29,180 nucleotides of DNA from a virus, in IMG/VR virus record IMGVR_UViG_3300021197_000362, positions 1-29,180 of that record. One strand, written 5' to 3'. The notes under the pieces were generated by a model that saw only the letters and a list, made by a program, of their open reading frames with translations, was not told where the DNA came from and searched no databases. Of this stretch, positions 6,782 to 13,527 are shown piece by piece. Positions within the stretch are counted from its first letter, which is position 1, and every line of letters begins with the position of its first letter. The position numbers were made by a program, and so were the translations under genes.

Positions 6782-6988
6782 ATGATTAACAATAACTGGC
6801 ATAGCGACACCATTGCACGTTTTAAAGCGTTAGATAGTAATGCGCTTCTATATATCCGCAATGATGCATACGAGGCGGCAAAAGCAGGTGAGACGATAAA
6901 CAACCCTAAAACAGGTCAATATTGGGATGAGTTTCATTATGCCGCGCAAGAATTGCGAAAGCGTCACGTAACAGCTATAGAGGTATAA
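6782..6988 (+). CDS. Small early protein, unknown function
   Basis: Encodes 68 residues, MINNNWHSDTIARFKALDSN onward, ending with a helical charged segment (FHYAAQELRKRHVTAIEV). The ATG lies four bases after the previous stop, indicating translational coupling. It is predicted as a small, mainly helical soluble protein with no cysteine and no recognised motif. The segment AKAGETINNPKTGQYWDEFHY looks like a short loop between two helices. Function is unknown. Confidence 0.6.
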   Translation: MINNNWHSDTIARFKALDSNALLYIRNDAYEAAKAGETINNPKTGQYWDEFHYAAQELRKRHVTAIEV

Positions 6989-6991
6989 ACC

Positions 6992-7642
6992 ATGCTTAAG
7001 CTATCCAAAGCATCTAAAATGCCGTGTCGGTCATGGTCACTGCAAGCGTTAGACACATGCCCAGCTTCCAGAGACAACACGGGCAACCTAGTACCAGCGT
7101 GTTCCGGATGTTACGCCACCACGGGAAACTATCGGTTTAAGAATGTCAAAGCGCCACGCGAGCATAACCGGCTGGACTGGAAACGGGAGTCATGGGTTGA
7201 TGACATGGTAGCAGAGTTAGACAACGATAGGTACTTCCGATGGTTCGACTCTGGAGACATGTACGATGTCAGGTTAGCGCAAAAGATTCTTGAAGTCTGT
7301 CAGCGTACGCCATGGGTGAAACACTGGATACCGACACGTATGCACAAATTCCGGAAGTTTAAGGTGGTGTTGGCATTGTTACAGGCACAGCCAAACGTGG
7401 TGGTACGCTTGTCATCTGACAGTATTACAGGTGAGACGATACAGGGTAGCAACACTAGCACCATTGCCACGCTTGACACAGTACCTAGTGGTGCTGTAGT
7501 GTGCGAGGCATACACAAGGCAAGGCAAGTGTGACAAATGTCGCGCCTGCTGGGATAAAAGCGTGTCCGTAGTCTGCTACATAGGCCACGGGCGATCAATG
7601 GAAAAACAACAACGCAACGTAATTGCAACCACGGGAGCGTAA
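6992..7642 (+). CDS. GP88-like cysteine-rich phage protein
   Basis: The 216-residue protein resembles the phage 'gene product 88' (GP88) family by its opening LKLSKASKMPCRSWSL and its arrangement of conserved residues. Cysteines cluster at the N-terminus (C12, C23, C37, C40; a C-x2-C-Y-A block) and near the C-terminus (C171, C180, C183, C186, C195). The central part has the conserved blocks APREHNRLDWKRESWV, RWFDSGDMYD and HWIPTRMHKFRKF. The paired cysteine clusters suggest a bound metal or iron-sulfur centre. The SGDM strand and barrel-like alternation recall radical-enzyme-like folds, but that is speculation. The biochemical role of the family is not known to me. It is the largest gene of the early cluster. 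An overlapping minus-strand frame is a shadow. Confidence 0.75.
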   Translation: MLKLSKASKMPCRSWSLQALDTCPASRDNTGNLVPACSGCYATTGNYRFKNVKAPREHNRLDWKRESWVDDMVAELDNDRYFRWFDSGDMYDVRLAQKILEVCQRTPWVKHWIPTRMHKFRKFKVVLALLQAQPNVVVRLSSDSITGETIQGSNTSTIATLDTVPSGAVVCEAYTRQGKCDKCRACWDKSVSVVCYIGHGRSMEKQQRNVIATTGA

Positions 7643-7646
7643 TACT

Positions 7647-7847
7647 ATGACACTACAGGAAGCCGTAAAAGCGTATATTTATCAGGTAAAGAATCAATCG
7701 CCTGTCGTTAGTACGTCACATTCTCACTATGGATACTACGCTAGAAAGTTTGGTGATGACGTTTGGCAAAAAGCGTTAGACGATTATTTTAGTAAACAAA
7801 AAACAAGGGTTGTAACACAAGCTCAATTGAATCAGGAAAAGAGGTGA
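7647..7847 (+). CDS. Small early protein, unknown function
   Basis: Encodes 66 residues, MTLQEAVKAYIYQVKNQ onward. The ATG at 7647 follows ACGGGAGCGTAATACT, so it is preferred over the upstream in-frame start inside the GP88-like gene. It is mainly helical and basic, with His/Tyr-rich centre (SHSHYGYYARKFGDDVW) and a polar tail (SKQKTRVVTQAQLNQEKR). No metal site or membrane segment was seen, and no family recognised. Function is unknown. Confidence 0.6.
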   Translation: MTLQEAVKAYIYQVKNQSPVVSTSHSHYGYYARKFGDDVWQKALDDYFSKQKTRVVTQAQLNQEKR

Positions 7848-7871
7848 AACAAAGATCGGGAGGTTTGACTA

Positions 7872-7994
7872 ATGATTATATGTTACAAAACAGATGATGC
7901 GTTTTACGCTGGCATTTACAGGCTAGTGAAAATGGGCTTAACATTTGAGGCAGACGATCAAGATTTAAGCATACAATTAACCGGAGGGTACTAG
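7872..7994 (+). CDS. 40-residue early microprotein
   Basis: A 41-codon frame: MIICYKTDDAFYAGIYRLVK, then MGLTFEADDQDLSIQLTGGY. The ATG is preceded by GGGAGG nine bases upstream, an excellent ribosome site, and the stop lies one base before the next ATG at 7996, so it fills the gap exactly. It is too short for a family assignment. A helix then an acidic strand are suggested. No transmembrane segment was seen. The strong ribosome site and snug fit are the reasons for calling it real. Confidence 0.6.
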   Translation: MIICYKTDDAFYAGIYRLVKMGLTFEADDQDLSIQLTGGY

Positions 7995-7995
7995 C

Positions 7996-8247
7996 ATGTG
8001 CGACTTTAAATATGTGCACATACAGAAAGAAAAACAGGGCGACTGGTACGGATGGGTTCACAGGGAAAACGGGAGGGTAATACTGACAACCACATCGTTT
8101 GCAGATAGCCAACACATGAGGAATAAACTAGAGAAAGCGTATAGAGAACACGGCGTACCTCACAAAATAACGGTAGACATGCGAGGTTTGCGGTGTTACG
8201 ATAAAACAAATAATGAACCGTGGGGTTTACATAATGTGCGAGAATGA
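7996..8247 (+). CDS. Small early protein, weakly DUF1508/YegP-like
   Basis: Encodes 83 residues, MCDFKYVHIQKEKQGDWYGW onward. The ATG follows GGAGGGTACTAGC. The segment GDWYGWVHRENGRVILTTTS then a helix (FADSQHMRNKLEKAYREHG) has the strand-strand-helix look of DUF1508/YegP-type modules (a Trp-rich strand, NGR, then a helix), but the resemblance is weak. The C-terminus overlaps the start of a 30-residue membrane microprotein gene by 14 bases. Function is unknown. Minus-strand frames overlapping it are shadows. Confidence 0.6.
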   Translation: MCDFKYVHIQKEKQGDWYGWVHRENGRVILTTTSFADSQHMRNKLEKAYREHGVPHKITVDMRGLRCYDKTNNEPWGLHNVRE

Positions 8248-8326
8248 TGTAGTATGGTTGTGGGGTTTCGGTTTTCTTGTGATAACCGGTTGGCTGATCT
8301 TTTCAGAGGAATACGGGGAGCGCTAG
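8234..8326 (+). CDS. 30-residue single-pass membrane microprotein
   Basis: A 31-codon frame starting within the end of the preceding gene: MCENDVVWLWGFGFLVITGW, then LIFSEEYGER. The hydrophobic run VVWLWGFGFLVITGWLIF is long enough to cross a membrane, with acidic residues on both sides. Its stop is two bases before the ATG of the next gene (8329), filling the gap between two genes. No strong ribosome site was seen, so coupling to the upstream gene is assumed. Candidate roles are membrane perturbation or inhibition of a host membrane protein; both are inference. Confidence 0.5.
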   Translation: MCENDVVWLWGFGFLVITGWLIFSEEYGER

Positions 8327-8328
8327 AC

Positions 8329-8550
8329 ATGAGCGAGAACGACGTACTAAACGACTACAGCCACTGGCATGACCGTACAGGACCATACGAGACTCTGAAG
8401 GAACTAGAGTACACACATATCTGCGACGGTTGCCACGAGATTGTGGCTAGTGTAGACACTGACACGGGACTATGCGACAATTGCACGTACGAGGACCAGA
8501 TGAACAAGTTTTACAAGTACGCACCAGATGAATGGGGTACAGAGTTATGA
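8329..8550 (+). CDS. Small zinc-ribbon early protein
   Basis: A 73-residue protein starting MSENDVLNDYSHWHDRTG. I choose the ATG at 8329 because the longer frame from 8254 would overlap the membrane microprotein and lacks a ribosome site; GGGGAGCGCTAGAC precedes 8329. It carries two C-x2-C pairs, CDGC and CDNC, separated by 16 residues (ICDGCHEIVASVDTDTG between them), forming a probable zinc ribbon. The C-terminal region is acidic and aromatic. Such proteins often bind DNA, RNA or host RNA polymerase, but no specific family was recognised. Its TGA overlaps the next ATG (TTATGA). Confidence 0.65.
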   Translation: MSENDVLNDYSHWHDRTGPYETLKELEYTHICDGCHEIVASVDTDTGLCDNCTYEDQMNKFYKYAPDEWGTEL

Positions 8551-9023
8551 ACATATTTTACCTAGACCGTGATCCACACAAAGCCGCTAGGCTCCAGTGT
8601 GATCGTCACGTAGTCAAAATGATACTAGAGACAGCACAATTACTCAGTACAGCACACAACGAGTTAGACGGTGGGCAGTTGGCGTACAAGAGCACCCACA
8701 AAAATCACCCTAGTGCGGTCTGGGTACGCTCTAATGCTAACGCATACGTATGGGCATGGCATCACCTAAAAGCCCTTGGTTGCGAGTATGAGCGACGTTA
8801 TCAAAAGGTACACAAGACCATTGCTAACCACTTAGAAGCCCTCTGTGGGCTTCCTGTGGCCCTTGAGAGCGATGTTACACCTTTTGTAGATCCACCACAG
8901 TGTATGCCAGACGAGTGCAAGAGGCTTGACGCTGTACAGGGCTATCAGGTATACTACAACTACAAGGCAGACGATTGGGACGCCAGAGGTATCCCTATGA
9001 AATGGTACGGACGGGAGGCATAA
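8547..9023 (+). CDS. Conserved phage protein of unknown function (MNIFYLD-type)
   Basis: Encodes 158 residues starting MNIFYLDRDPHKAARLQCDR. This opening, followed by HVVKMILETAQLLSTAH, is a pattern I recall from conserved proteins in many marine and other phages with no established role that I know. Conserved-looking features are the D-P-x-K-A-A and C-D-x-H-V-V-K-M blocks, the HPSAVWVRSN segment, and the tryptophans in YVWAWHHLKALGCEYERRY. The charged, His-rich surface (H25, H42, H54, H57) could be a metal or nucleotide site. Start is the ATG overlapping the previous stop. An enzymatic role in DNA or nucleotide processing is plausible but unproven. A minus-strand frame at 8832-9068 is a shadow. 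Confidence 0.7.
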   Translation: MNIFYLDRDPHKAARLQCDRHVVKMILETAQLLSTAHNELDGGQLAYKSTHKNHPSAVWVRSNANAYVWAWHHLKALGCEYERRYQKVHKTIANHLEALCGLPVALESDVTPFVDPPQCMPDECKRLDAVQGYQVYYNYKADDWDARGIPMKWYGREA

Positions 9024-9026
9024 AAC

Positions 9027-9221
9027 ATGAGAAAGATAATAGGACGTTTTTACGCGGAATATGAGCATGGAACTCGACAGTGGGTTATCCTACGACGAAC
9101 GGAGGGAAAGCCTAGACGCACCCGATGGGGTACTATGACACCATTTAGCTACCCCGTAGTAGTAAAACTGTGGTTTCCACGCTGGGTGTCTTGTAAATTA
9201 TTGAGACGGAGGGCAGTATAA
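9027..9221 (+). CDS. Small basic early protein, unknown function
   Basis: A 64-residue, strongly basic protein, MRKIIGRFYAEYEHGTRQWV onward, with many Arg and Trp (RRTEGKPRRTRWGTM; LWFPRWVSCKLLRRRAV). The charge and aromatic content suggest nucleic-acid or membrane-surface binding. The ATG is three bases after the upstream stop, and its TAA overlaps the next ATG (TAATG). No family was recognised. Gene reality is supported by the tight coupling on both sides. Confidence 0.55.
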   Translation: MRKIIGRFYAEYEHGTRQWVILRRTEGKPRRTRWGTMTPFSYPVVVKLWFPRWVSCKLLRRRAV

Positions 9222-9421
9222 TGGAAGACTACAAAGACCCAGATTTGTCACAGGAACAGATGATACAGGATATCTCAGAGTACGAGTTAGGCTTCATTGG
9301 CTTTGCTGAGACACTAAACATAGCACGTACGGTACTACGTCAGAAGTACAGAGACATGAGCTACAATCAGCTAGTCAAGGCGTACAACCAAGTGTTCGGA
9401 GGATACCCAGATGAGATGTAG
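9221..9421 (+). CDS. Small acidic helical early protein, unknown function
   Basis: Encodes 66 residues starting MEDYKDPDLSQEQMIQDISE, acidic in the first half, then a helical region (IGFAETLNIARTVLRQKYRDMSYNQLVKAYNQVFGG). An ATG overlapping the previous TAA gives the start; an acidic, DNA-mimic-like or protein-binding function is possible. It has no cysteines and no membrane segment. The 3' end overlaps the next gene's start by 11 bases. Confidence 0.6.
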   Translation: MEDYKDPDLSQEQMIQDISEYELGFIGFAETLNIARTVLRQKYRDMSYNQLVKAYNQVFGGYPDEM

Positions 9422-9644
9422 GGCGTGTAATGTTATCTTAGATGACATAGAGACACTAAAGAAAGACGCTAAGGGAGTACACTACGATATGTGTACAGAA
9501 TGTTTGACAGCATCTATTGCCGCACACTGGGAACTAGAGAACATGGAGTCAATAGATAATGACGGTAATATTACACAGGATGATATCTTGACATTACAGG
9601 AAAATTATGATAATATATACTTAAGTATTACTAAAGATTACTGA
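9411..9644 (+). CDS. Small zinc-finger-like early protein
   Basis: A 77-residue protein, MRCRACNVILDDIETLKKDA onward. Cysteine pairs C3-x2-C6 and C28-x2-C31 (CTEC) form a probable zinc site; the remainder is acidic (NMESIDNDGNITQDD; LQENYDNIYLSITKDY). The ATG is preceded by GGAGGATACCCAG. It resembles the other zinc-ribbon early gene (8329-8550) in layout: a short zinc site and an acidic tail. A candidate middle promoter is embedded in its last 60 bases. Function is unknown. Confidence 0.65.
   Translation: MRCRACNVILDDIETLKKDAKGVHYDMCTECLTASIAAHWELENMESIDNDGNITQDDILTLQENYDNIYLSITKDY
9588..9616 (+). promoter_or_regulatory. Candidate promoter for the replication operon
   Basis: A perfect -35 TTGACA (9588-9593), 17-base spacer, and -10 TAATAT (9611-9616, four of six matches) preceded by TGA, that is an extended -10. 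It lies in the 3' end of the zinc-finger gene and could start transcription near 9623, upstream of the basic small protein and the SSB/helicase/polymerase genes. It shares the extended -10 arrangement of the 5308 and 15279 promoters. Confidence 0.65.
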
Positions 9645-9684
9645 AGTGTATAAACTAAAGAATTAAACTAAAGGATATATACTA

Positions 9685-9855
9685 ATGAATAATACTACAG
9701 GAGGACATAAGACTACTAAAGTTAGGCGCTGGAATCCTGTAGCCAAACACGATCACAACAAAGGAGGTGCACACAAGGATAGGAAGAAAGACGCCAAAAA
9801 GTACCAATCACGTAAAAAGGGTTTGACTCAAGACCCTGAACGTGAGATACTATAG
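9685..9855 (+). CDS. Small highly basic protein
   Basis: Encodes 56 residues: MNNTTGGHKTTKVRRWNPVA, then KHDHNKGGAHKDRKKDAKKY and a basic tail. The ATG follows AAAGGATATATACTA. Lysine, arginine and histidine make up a large share, with the pattern WNPVAKHDHNKGG followed by HKDRKKD; I recall similar short basic proteins in other phages preceding replication genes. Likely a disordered nucleic-acid-binding or chaperone-like protein. No enzymatic motif. It is the first gene after the 9588 promoter. Confidence 0.65.
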   Translation: MNNTTGGHKTTKVRRWNPVAKHDHNKGGAHKDRKKDAKKYQSRKKGLTQDPEREIL

Positions 9856-9857
9856 GT

Positions 9858-9878
9858 GTTCCTCTGGGAACTCTTTTT
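9858..9878 (+). terminator. Weak terminator or attenuator hairpin
   Basis: GTTCC (9858-9862), loop TCTG, GGAAC (9867-9871), then TCTTTTT (9872-9878). Five base pairs plus a T-run is the layout of an intrinsic terminator, but the stem is short, so it may only attenuate transcription into the replication genes that begin at 9900. Confidence 0.45.
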
Positions 9879-9899
9879 CAACAACGAGGATTATCTCAT

Positions 9900-10274
9900 A
9901 TGTCGAGTCAAGTAATTGAAGGAACGGTGAACTTCTCAAACGTCACCAAACACGACGTGTACAACGGGCAGGACACTGGTACGTTTAGTCTGACTATTAC
10001 CATGTCAGAGGACGACGCTGCAACACTGTCAGCACAGGGTGTAAAGATCAAGGAGTACGAAGGCAACAAGCAACGCAAGTTTAAGTCCAAGTACGATATT
10101 GGTATGTACACTGCTGAGGGTGACCGCTACGAGGGTGAAGTACCTTATAACTCCCGTGTGCGTCTGAAGTACAAGACAGGCCCAGCACATCCAGTACACG
10201 GTACTCCGGTGTATCTGGAAGCTGTCAAGGTACTAGAGTTAGCAGAGGTGTCAGAAGAAGCTGTTGATTTCTGA
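9900..10274 (+). CDS. Putative single-stranded DNA-binding protein
   Basis: The 124-residue protein is predicted to be rich in beta strands (VIEGTVNFSNVTKHDVYNG; GTFSLTITMS; RVRLKYKTG), with basic/aromatic central residues (KIKEYEGNKQRKFKSKYDIG) that could bind ssDNA. It ends in an acidic tail terminating in phenylalanine (EVSEEAVDF), recalling the T7 gp2.5 tail, whose terminal Phe contacts the polymerase and helicase. It immediately precedes the primase-helicase and overlaps its start (TGATG). Function as an OB-fold SSB is inference from these features and the context; no family motif proves it. Start ATG at 9900 follows ACGAGGATTATCTCAT. Confidence 0.65.
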   Translation: MSSQVIEGTVNFSNVTKHDVYNGQDTGTFSLTITMSEDDAATLSAQGVKIKEYEGNKQRKFKSKYDIGMYTAEGDRYEGEVPYNSRVRLKYKTGPAHPVHGTPVYLEAVKVLELAEVSEEAVDF

Positions 10275-11884
10275 TGGAGTCTAAATTCCTACACCACGAG
10301 GAATGTCCCAAGTGCGGCAGTAGGAACAATGTGGCGGTCTACTCTAACGGTGGTCGCCACTGTTTTTCTACCGGCTGTGACTATCACGTAAACGGTGAAA
10401 CAGGAGATGAAACTGAAGTGTCAACACCTAGCAACCTAAACATGGGCGGTGTGGTAGCTGAGATTACCGACAGGCGTTTGTCTACCAAGACCACTAGGCA
10501 CTATCAGGTCACGGTGGAGTACGACGCTAACGGTAAGATAGCTAGGCACTACTACCCGTACTACGACGTAGACACTGGTGAGCTAATCGCCGCTAAGTCT
10601 CGCGTAGTCAAGACCAAAGACTTCCTGTCGTCAGGCACGATGACTAACGCAGGTCTGTTTGGTCAGAAGCAGTGCCGTGGCAGAGGTAAGTACGTCACAA
10701 TCACTGAAGGTGAACTGGACGCTATGGCTGTCTACGAGATGTTCGGACAGAAGTACGACGTAGTGTCCCTCAGGTCTGGTGCGTCTAGCGCATCAAAGGA
10801 GATCAAGTCACAGCTAGAGTGGCTTGAAGGGTACGATAACGTAGTCATATGCTTTGACCAAGACAAGGCAGGAGAGTTAGCAGTAGAACAGATTAAGGAT
10901 CTGTTTAGCCCCAACAAGCTGAAGATATGTAAGCTACCTCTGAAGGACGCCAGTGAAATGCTGATGGCTAACAGGGTGCAGGAGTTTACACAGTCTTGGT
11001 GGGATTCATCCGTGTATCGTCCTGATGGCATCATAGCAGGTAACGAGACATGGGAAAAGCTAGTAGCCAAGCGTCAAGTAAAGAGTATACCTTACCCGTG
11101 GGATGGACTAAATGAAATCACGAGAGGACACAGACCCTACGAGTTGGTCACTATCACCAGCGGAAGTGGTATGGGAAAATCTCAATTCATACGAGAACTT
11201 GAGTACGACTTGCTGCAGAGAACTTCATCCAACATTGGTGTACTTGCACTGGAGGAGGACGTTGCGACAACAGCACTGGGAATCATGTCGGTGGCATCAT
11301 CTCGACGATTACATCTGGAAGAGGATTCACCTGTCGATGACCTTAGACCGCACTGGGAATCAACAATGGGATCAGGGCGTTACTACCTTTTTGACCACTG
11401 GGGTTCAGCCTCAGCAGACGAGTTACTTTCAAGAGTCAGGCACATGGCAAAGGCTTGCGACTGTAAGTACATCATCCTCGACCACCTATCAATCGTCGTT
11501 TCTTCTCAGGAAAACGGAGATGAGCGGAAGGCTATTGATGAGATTATGACAAAGCTACGTACACTGGTGGCAGAGACAGGAATCACTTTGTTCCTAGTGT
11601 CGCACCTACGGCGTAGCTCTGGTACTGCACACGAGGACGGTGGGCGTATCAGTCTACAGGACTTGCGTGGATCTCAGTCTATCGCACAGCTATCCGATAT
11701 TGTCATAGGTATGGAACGTGACCAGCAGCATCAAGATGAGGACATCAGGAACACCACGACAGTGAGAATACTCAAGAATCGCTACTCTGGTGAAACTGGG
11801 CCTGCGTGTTGGCTACGGTACGACAAGTTTACCGGACGTATCCACGAGTGTGCTAACCCTAACCCACCGGAGACAGAGTTTTGA
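10274..11884 (+). CDS. T7 gp4-like primase-helicase
   Basis: A 536-residue replicative protein with the T7 gp4 order of domains. Zinc-binding domain: C11-x2-C14 ... C30-x4-C35. TOPRIM primase: TITEGELDAM (143-151, E145) and FDQDKAG (194-200, D195/D197). DnaB-like helicase: Walker A GSGMGKS (297-303), LALEED (324-329), Walker B at IILDHLS, and the arginine-rich SHLRRSSG segment. It would unwind the fork and make primers for the polymerase encoded directly downstream. Length is close to T7 gp4 (566). Start ATG overlaps the SSB-like stop (TGATG); stop overlaps the polymerase TTG (TTTTGA). Frames at 10732-11070 (-) and 11112-11549 (+) are shadows. Confidence 0.95.
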   Translation: MESKFLHHEECPKCGSRNNVAVYSNGGRHCFSTGCDYHVNGETGDETEVSTPSNLNMGGVVAEITDRRLSTKTTRHYQVTVEYDANGKIARHYYPYYDVDTGELIAAKSRVVKTKDFLSSGTMTNAGLFGQKQCRGRGKYVTITEGELDAMAVYEMFGQKYDVVSLRSGASSASKEIKSQLEWLEGYDNVVICFDQDKAGELAVEQIKDLFSPNKLKICKLPLKDASEMLMANRVQEFTQSWWDSSVYRPDGIIAGNETWEKLVAKRQVKSIPYPWDGLNEITRGHRPYELVTITSGSGMGKSQFIRELEYDLLQRTSSNIGVLALEEDVATTALGIMSVASSRRLHLEEDSPVDDLRPHWESTMGSGRYYLFDHWGSASADELLSRVRHMAKACDCKYIILDHLSIVVSSQENGDERKAIDEIMTKLRTLVAETGITLFLVSHLRRSSGTAHEDGGRISLQDLRGSQSIAQLSDIVIGMERDQQHQDEDIRNTTTVRILKNRYSGETGPACWLRYDKFTGRIHECANPNPPETEF

Positions 11885-13527
11885 ACATCGTCTTTTGTGA
11901 CATTGAAACTGACGGACTAGACCCTAGTGTTATCTGGTGTGCTGTCTGTCTACACAACGGAGAAAGCGAGGTAATATGCAATGAGCAAGATTTCAAGGAT
12001 TACGTGGCTCGTAAAGCGCCAGTTAACTTCATCTTCCACAACGGAATTGGCTTTGATGTTCCTGTGGTTGAGCGTCTTTGGAACTTTACTTTTGACAGGA
12101 GTATGGTCACTGACACTCTAGTCCTCTCTAGGCTTGCTGACCCTAGCAGGTCTGGTGGACACTCTTTACGTAACTGGGGCAACATCTTGGGCTACGCCAA
12201 GGGAGACTACGAGGATTGGACTAGGTTGACTCCTGCCATGATCGACTACTGCATACGTGACGTAGAGTTGACTGAGGCGGTGTACAAGAGACTACGTGTG
12301 GAACTCGACGGTTTCTCACGGGCGTCACAAGACCTAGAACACGAGGTGCAGTGGATCATACAGGAGCAGGAGCGTAACGGGTGGCTACTAGATCAGCGAC
12401 TGTGCCACACGCTGTGCGCTAGGTTCAAGGAGAGTATGTATGCTATTGAGGAAGAACTCCAGAGGGTGTTCCCACCTATTGTTGAGGAAAGGTGGTCTGA
12501 GAAGACAGGCAAGCGCCTTAAGGATAAGGTTACGGTCTTCAATCCTGGTTCGCGTCAACAGGTGGCAGAACGACTTGAAGCTAAGGGTGCGGTATGGTCG
12601 GAACTCACGCCGTCAGGTAGACCGCAGGTGGATGAGAGGACGCTGGAGGAGAACAAACACGTACCGGAGGCTGTTTGTGTACTGGAGTACCTATTACTCC
12701 AAAAGCGCTACGCTCAAGTCTCCTCTTGGATAGAACACGTTAAGGACGATGGCAGGGTACACGGAAGGGTTACAACAAACGGTGCAGTTACCGGACGCAT
12801 GACGCACCAGACCCCAAACATGGCGCAGGTTCCCTCAGTTAACTCACAGTTTGGCAAGGAGTGCCGTGACTGCTGGATTGTACCAGAGGGACGCAGGCTA
12901 GTGGGTGTTGACGCTAGTGGACTAGAGCTACGTATGCTGGCTCACTACATGGGAGACGAGGAGTTTACTGATGTCCTACTTAGAGAAGACATTCACACCA
13001 GAAATCAAACTGCTGCAGGACTTGCAACTAGACCTCAGGCAAAGACTTTCATCTATGCTTTCCTATACGGCGCAGGAGACGCAAAGATTGGAAGCATCGT
13101 CGGAGGAACTGCAGGAGATGGCAGTAAACTTAGGAGGCGCTTTCTACGAAACACACCTTCTCTTGAAGCTCTACGAGAACGAGTTGGAGAAGCGTCTAGG
13201 AAAGGTCACCTCGTTGGACTCGACGGACGGAAACTCTGGGTCAGATCAGAACATAGTGCACTGAATACCTTACTACAGGCAGCAGGTGCTATCGTTATGA
13301 AGAAGGCTCTAGTGTTACTAGACGACTACGCAACGCAACACAAGATTGACTACAAATTCATAGGGAACGTGCATGACGAGATACAATCGGAGGTGGTTAC
13401 AGAACAAGCAGAGAAGTACGGGTGGCTTGCAGTCGAGTGCATCAAGGCGGCTGGTCTTTCATTTGACCTCAGGTGTCCTCTCGACGGAGAATACAAGGTC
13501 GGACAAACGTGGTCGGAGACACACTGA
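11881..13527 (+). CDS. Family A DNA polymerase with 3'-5' exonuclease (T7-like, short)
   Basis: Encodes 548 residues. DEDDy exonuclease: FCDIETDG (D7, E9), GFD (D59) and Y123-x3-D127. Polymerase: motif A GVDASGLELRMLAHY (D344), motif B RPQAKTFIYAFLYGAG (K388, Y392), motif C VHDE (H498-E500). The motif B stretch is almost the T7 sequence. Tyr at the position equal to E. coli Pol I F762 and T7 Y526. It is clearly shorter than T7 gp5 (704), so the thioredoxin-binding loop region is probably reduced or absent. Start is TTG, chosen because the exonuclease motif begins six residues later. Stop overlaps the next start (TGATG). All catalytic residues are present. Frames at 12440 and 12971 are shadows. 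Confidence 0.95.
   Translation: MNIVFCDIETDGLDPSVIWCAVCLHNGESEVICNEQDFKDYVARKAPVNFIFHNGIGFDVPVVERLWNFTFDRSMVTDTLVLSRLADPSRSGGHSLRNWGNILGYAKGDYEDWTRLTPAMIDYCIRDVELTEAVYKRLRVELDGFSRASQDLEHEVQWIIQEQERNGWLLDQRLCHTLCARFKESMYAIEEELQRVFPPIVEERWSEKTGKRLKDKVTVFNPGSRQQVAERLEAKGAVWSELTPSGRPQVDERTLEENKHVPEAVCVLEYLLLQKRYAQVSSWIEHVKDDGRVHGRVTTNGAVTGRMTHQTPNMAQVPSVNSQFGKECRDCWIVPEGRRLVGVDASGLELRMLAHYMGDEEFTDVLLREDIHTRNQTAAGLATRPQAKTFIYAFLYGAGDAKIGSIVGGTAGDGSKLRRRFLRNTPSLEALRERVGEASRKGHLVGLDGRKLWVRSEHSALNTLLQAAGAIVMKKALVLLDDYATQHKIDYKFIGNVHDEIQSEVVTEQAEKYGWLAVECIKAAGLSFDLRCPLDGEYKVGQTWSETH

Noticed and set aside
12440-13264. Two 97-codon plus-strand frames within the polymerase gene
   Set aside because: Shadows: the polymerase frame carries all catalytic motifs across this stretch.
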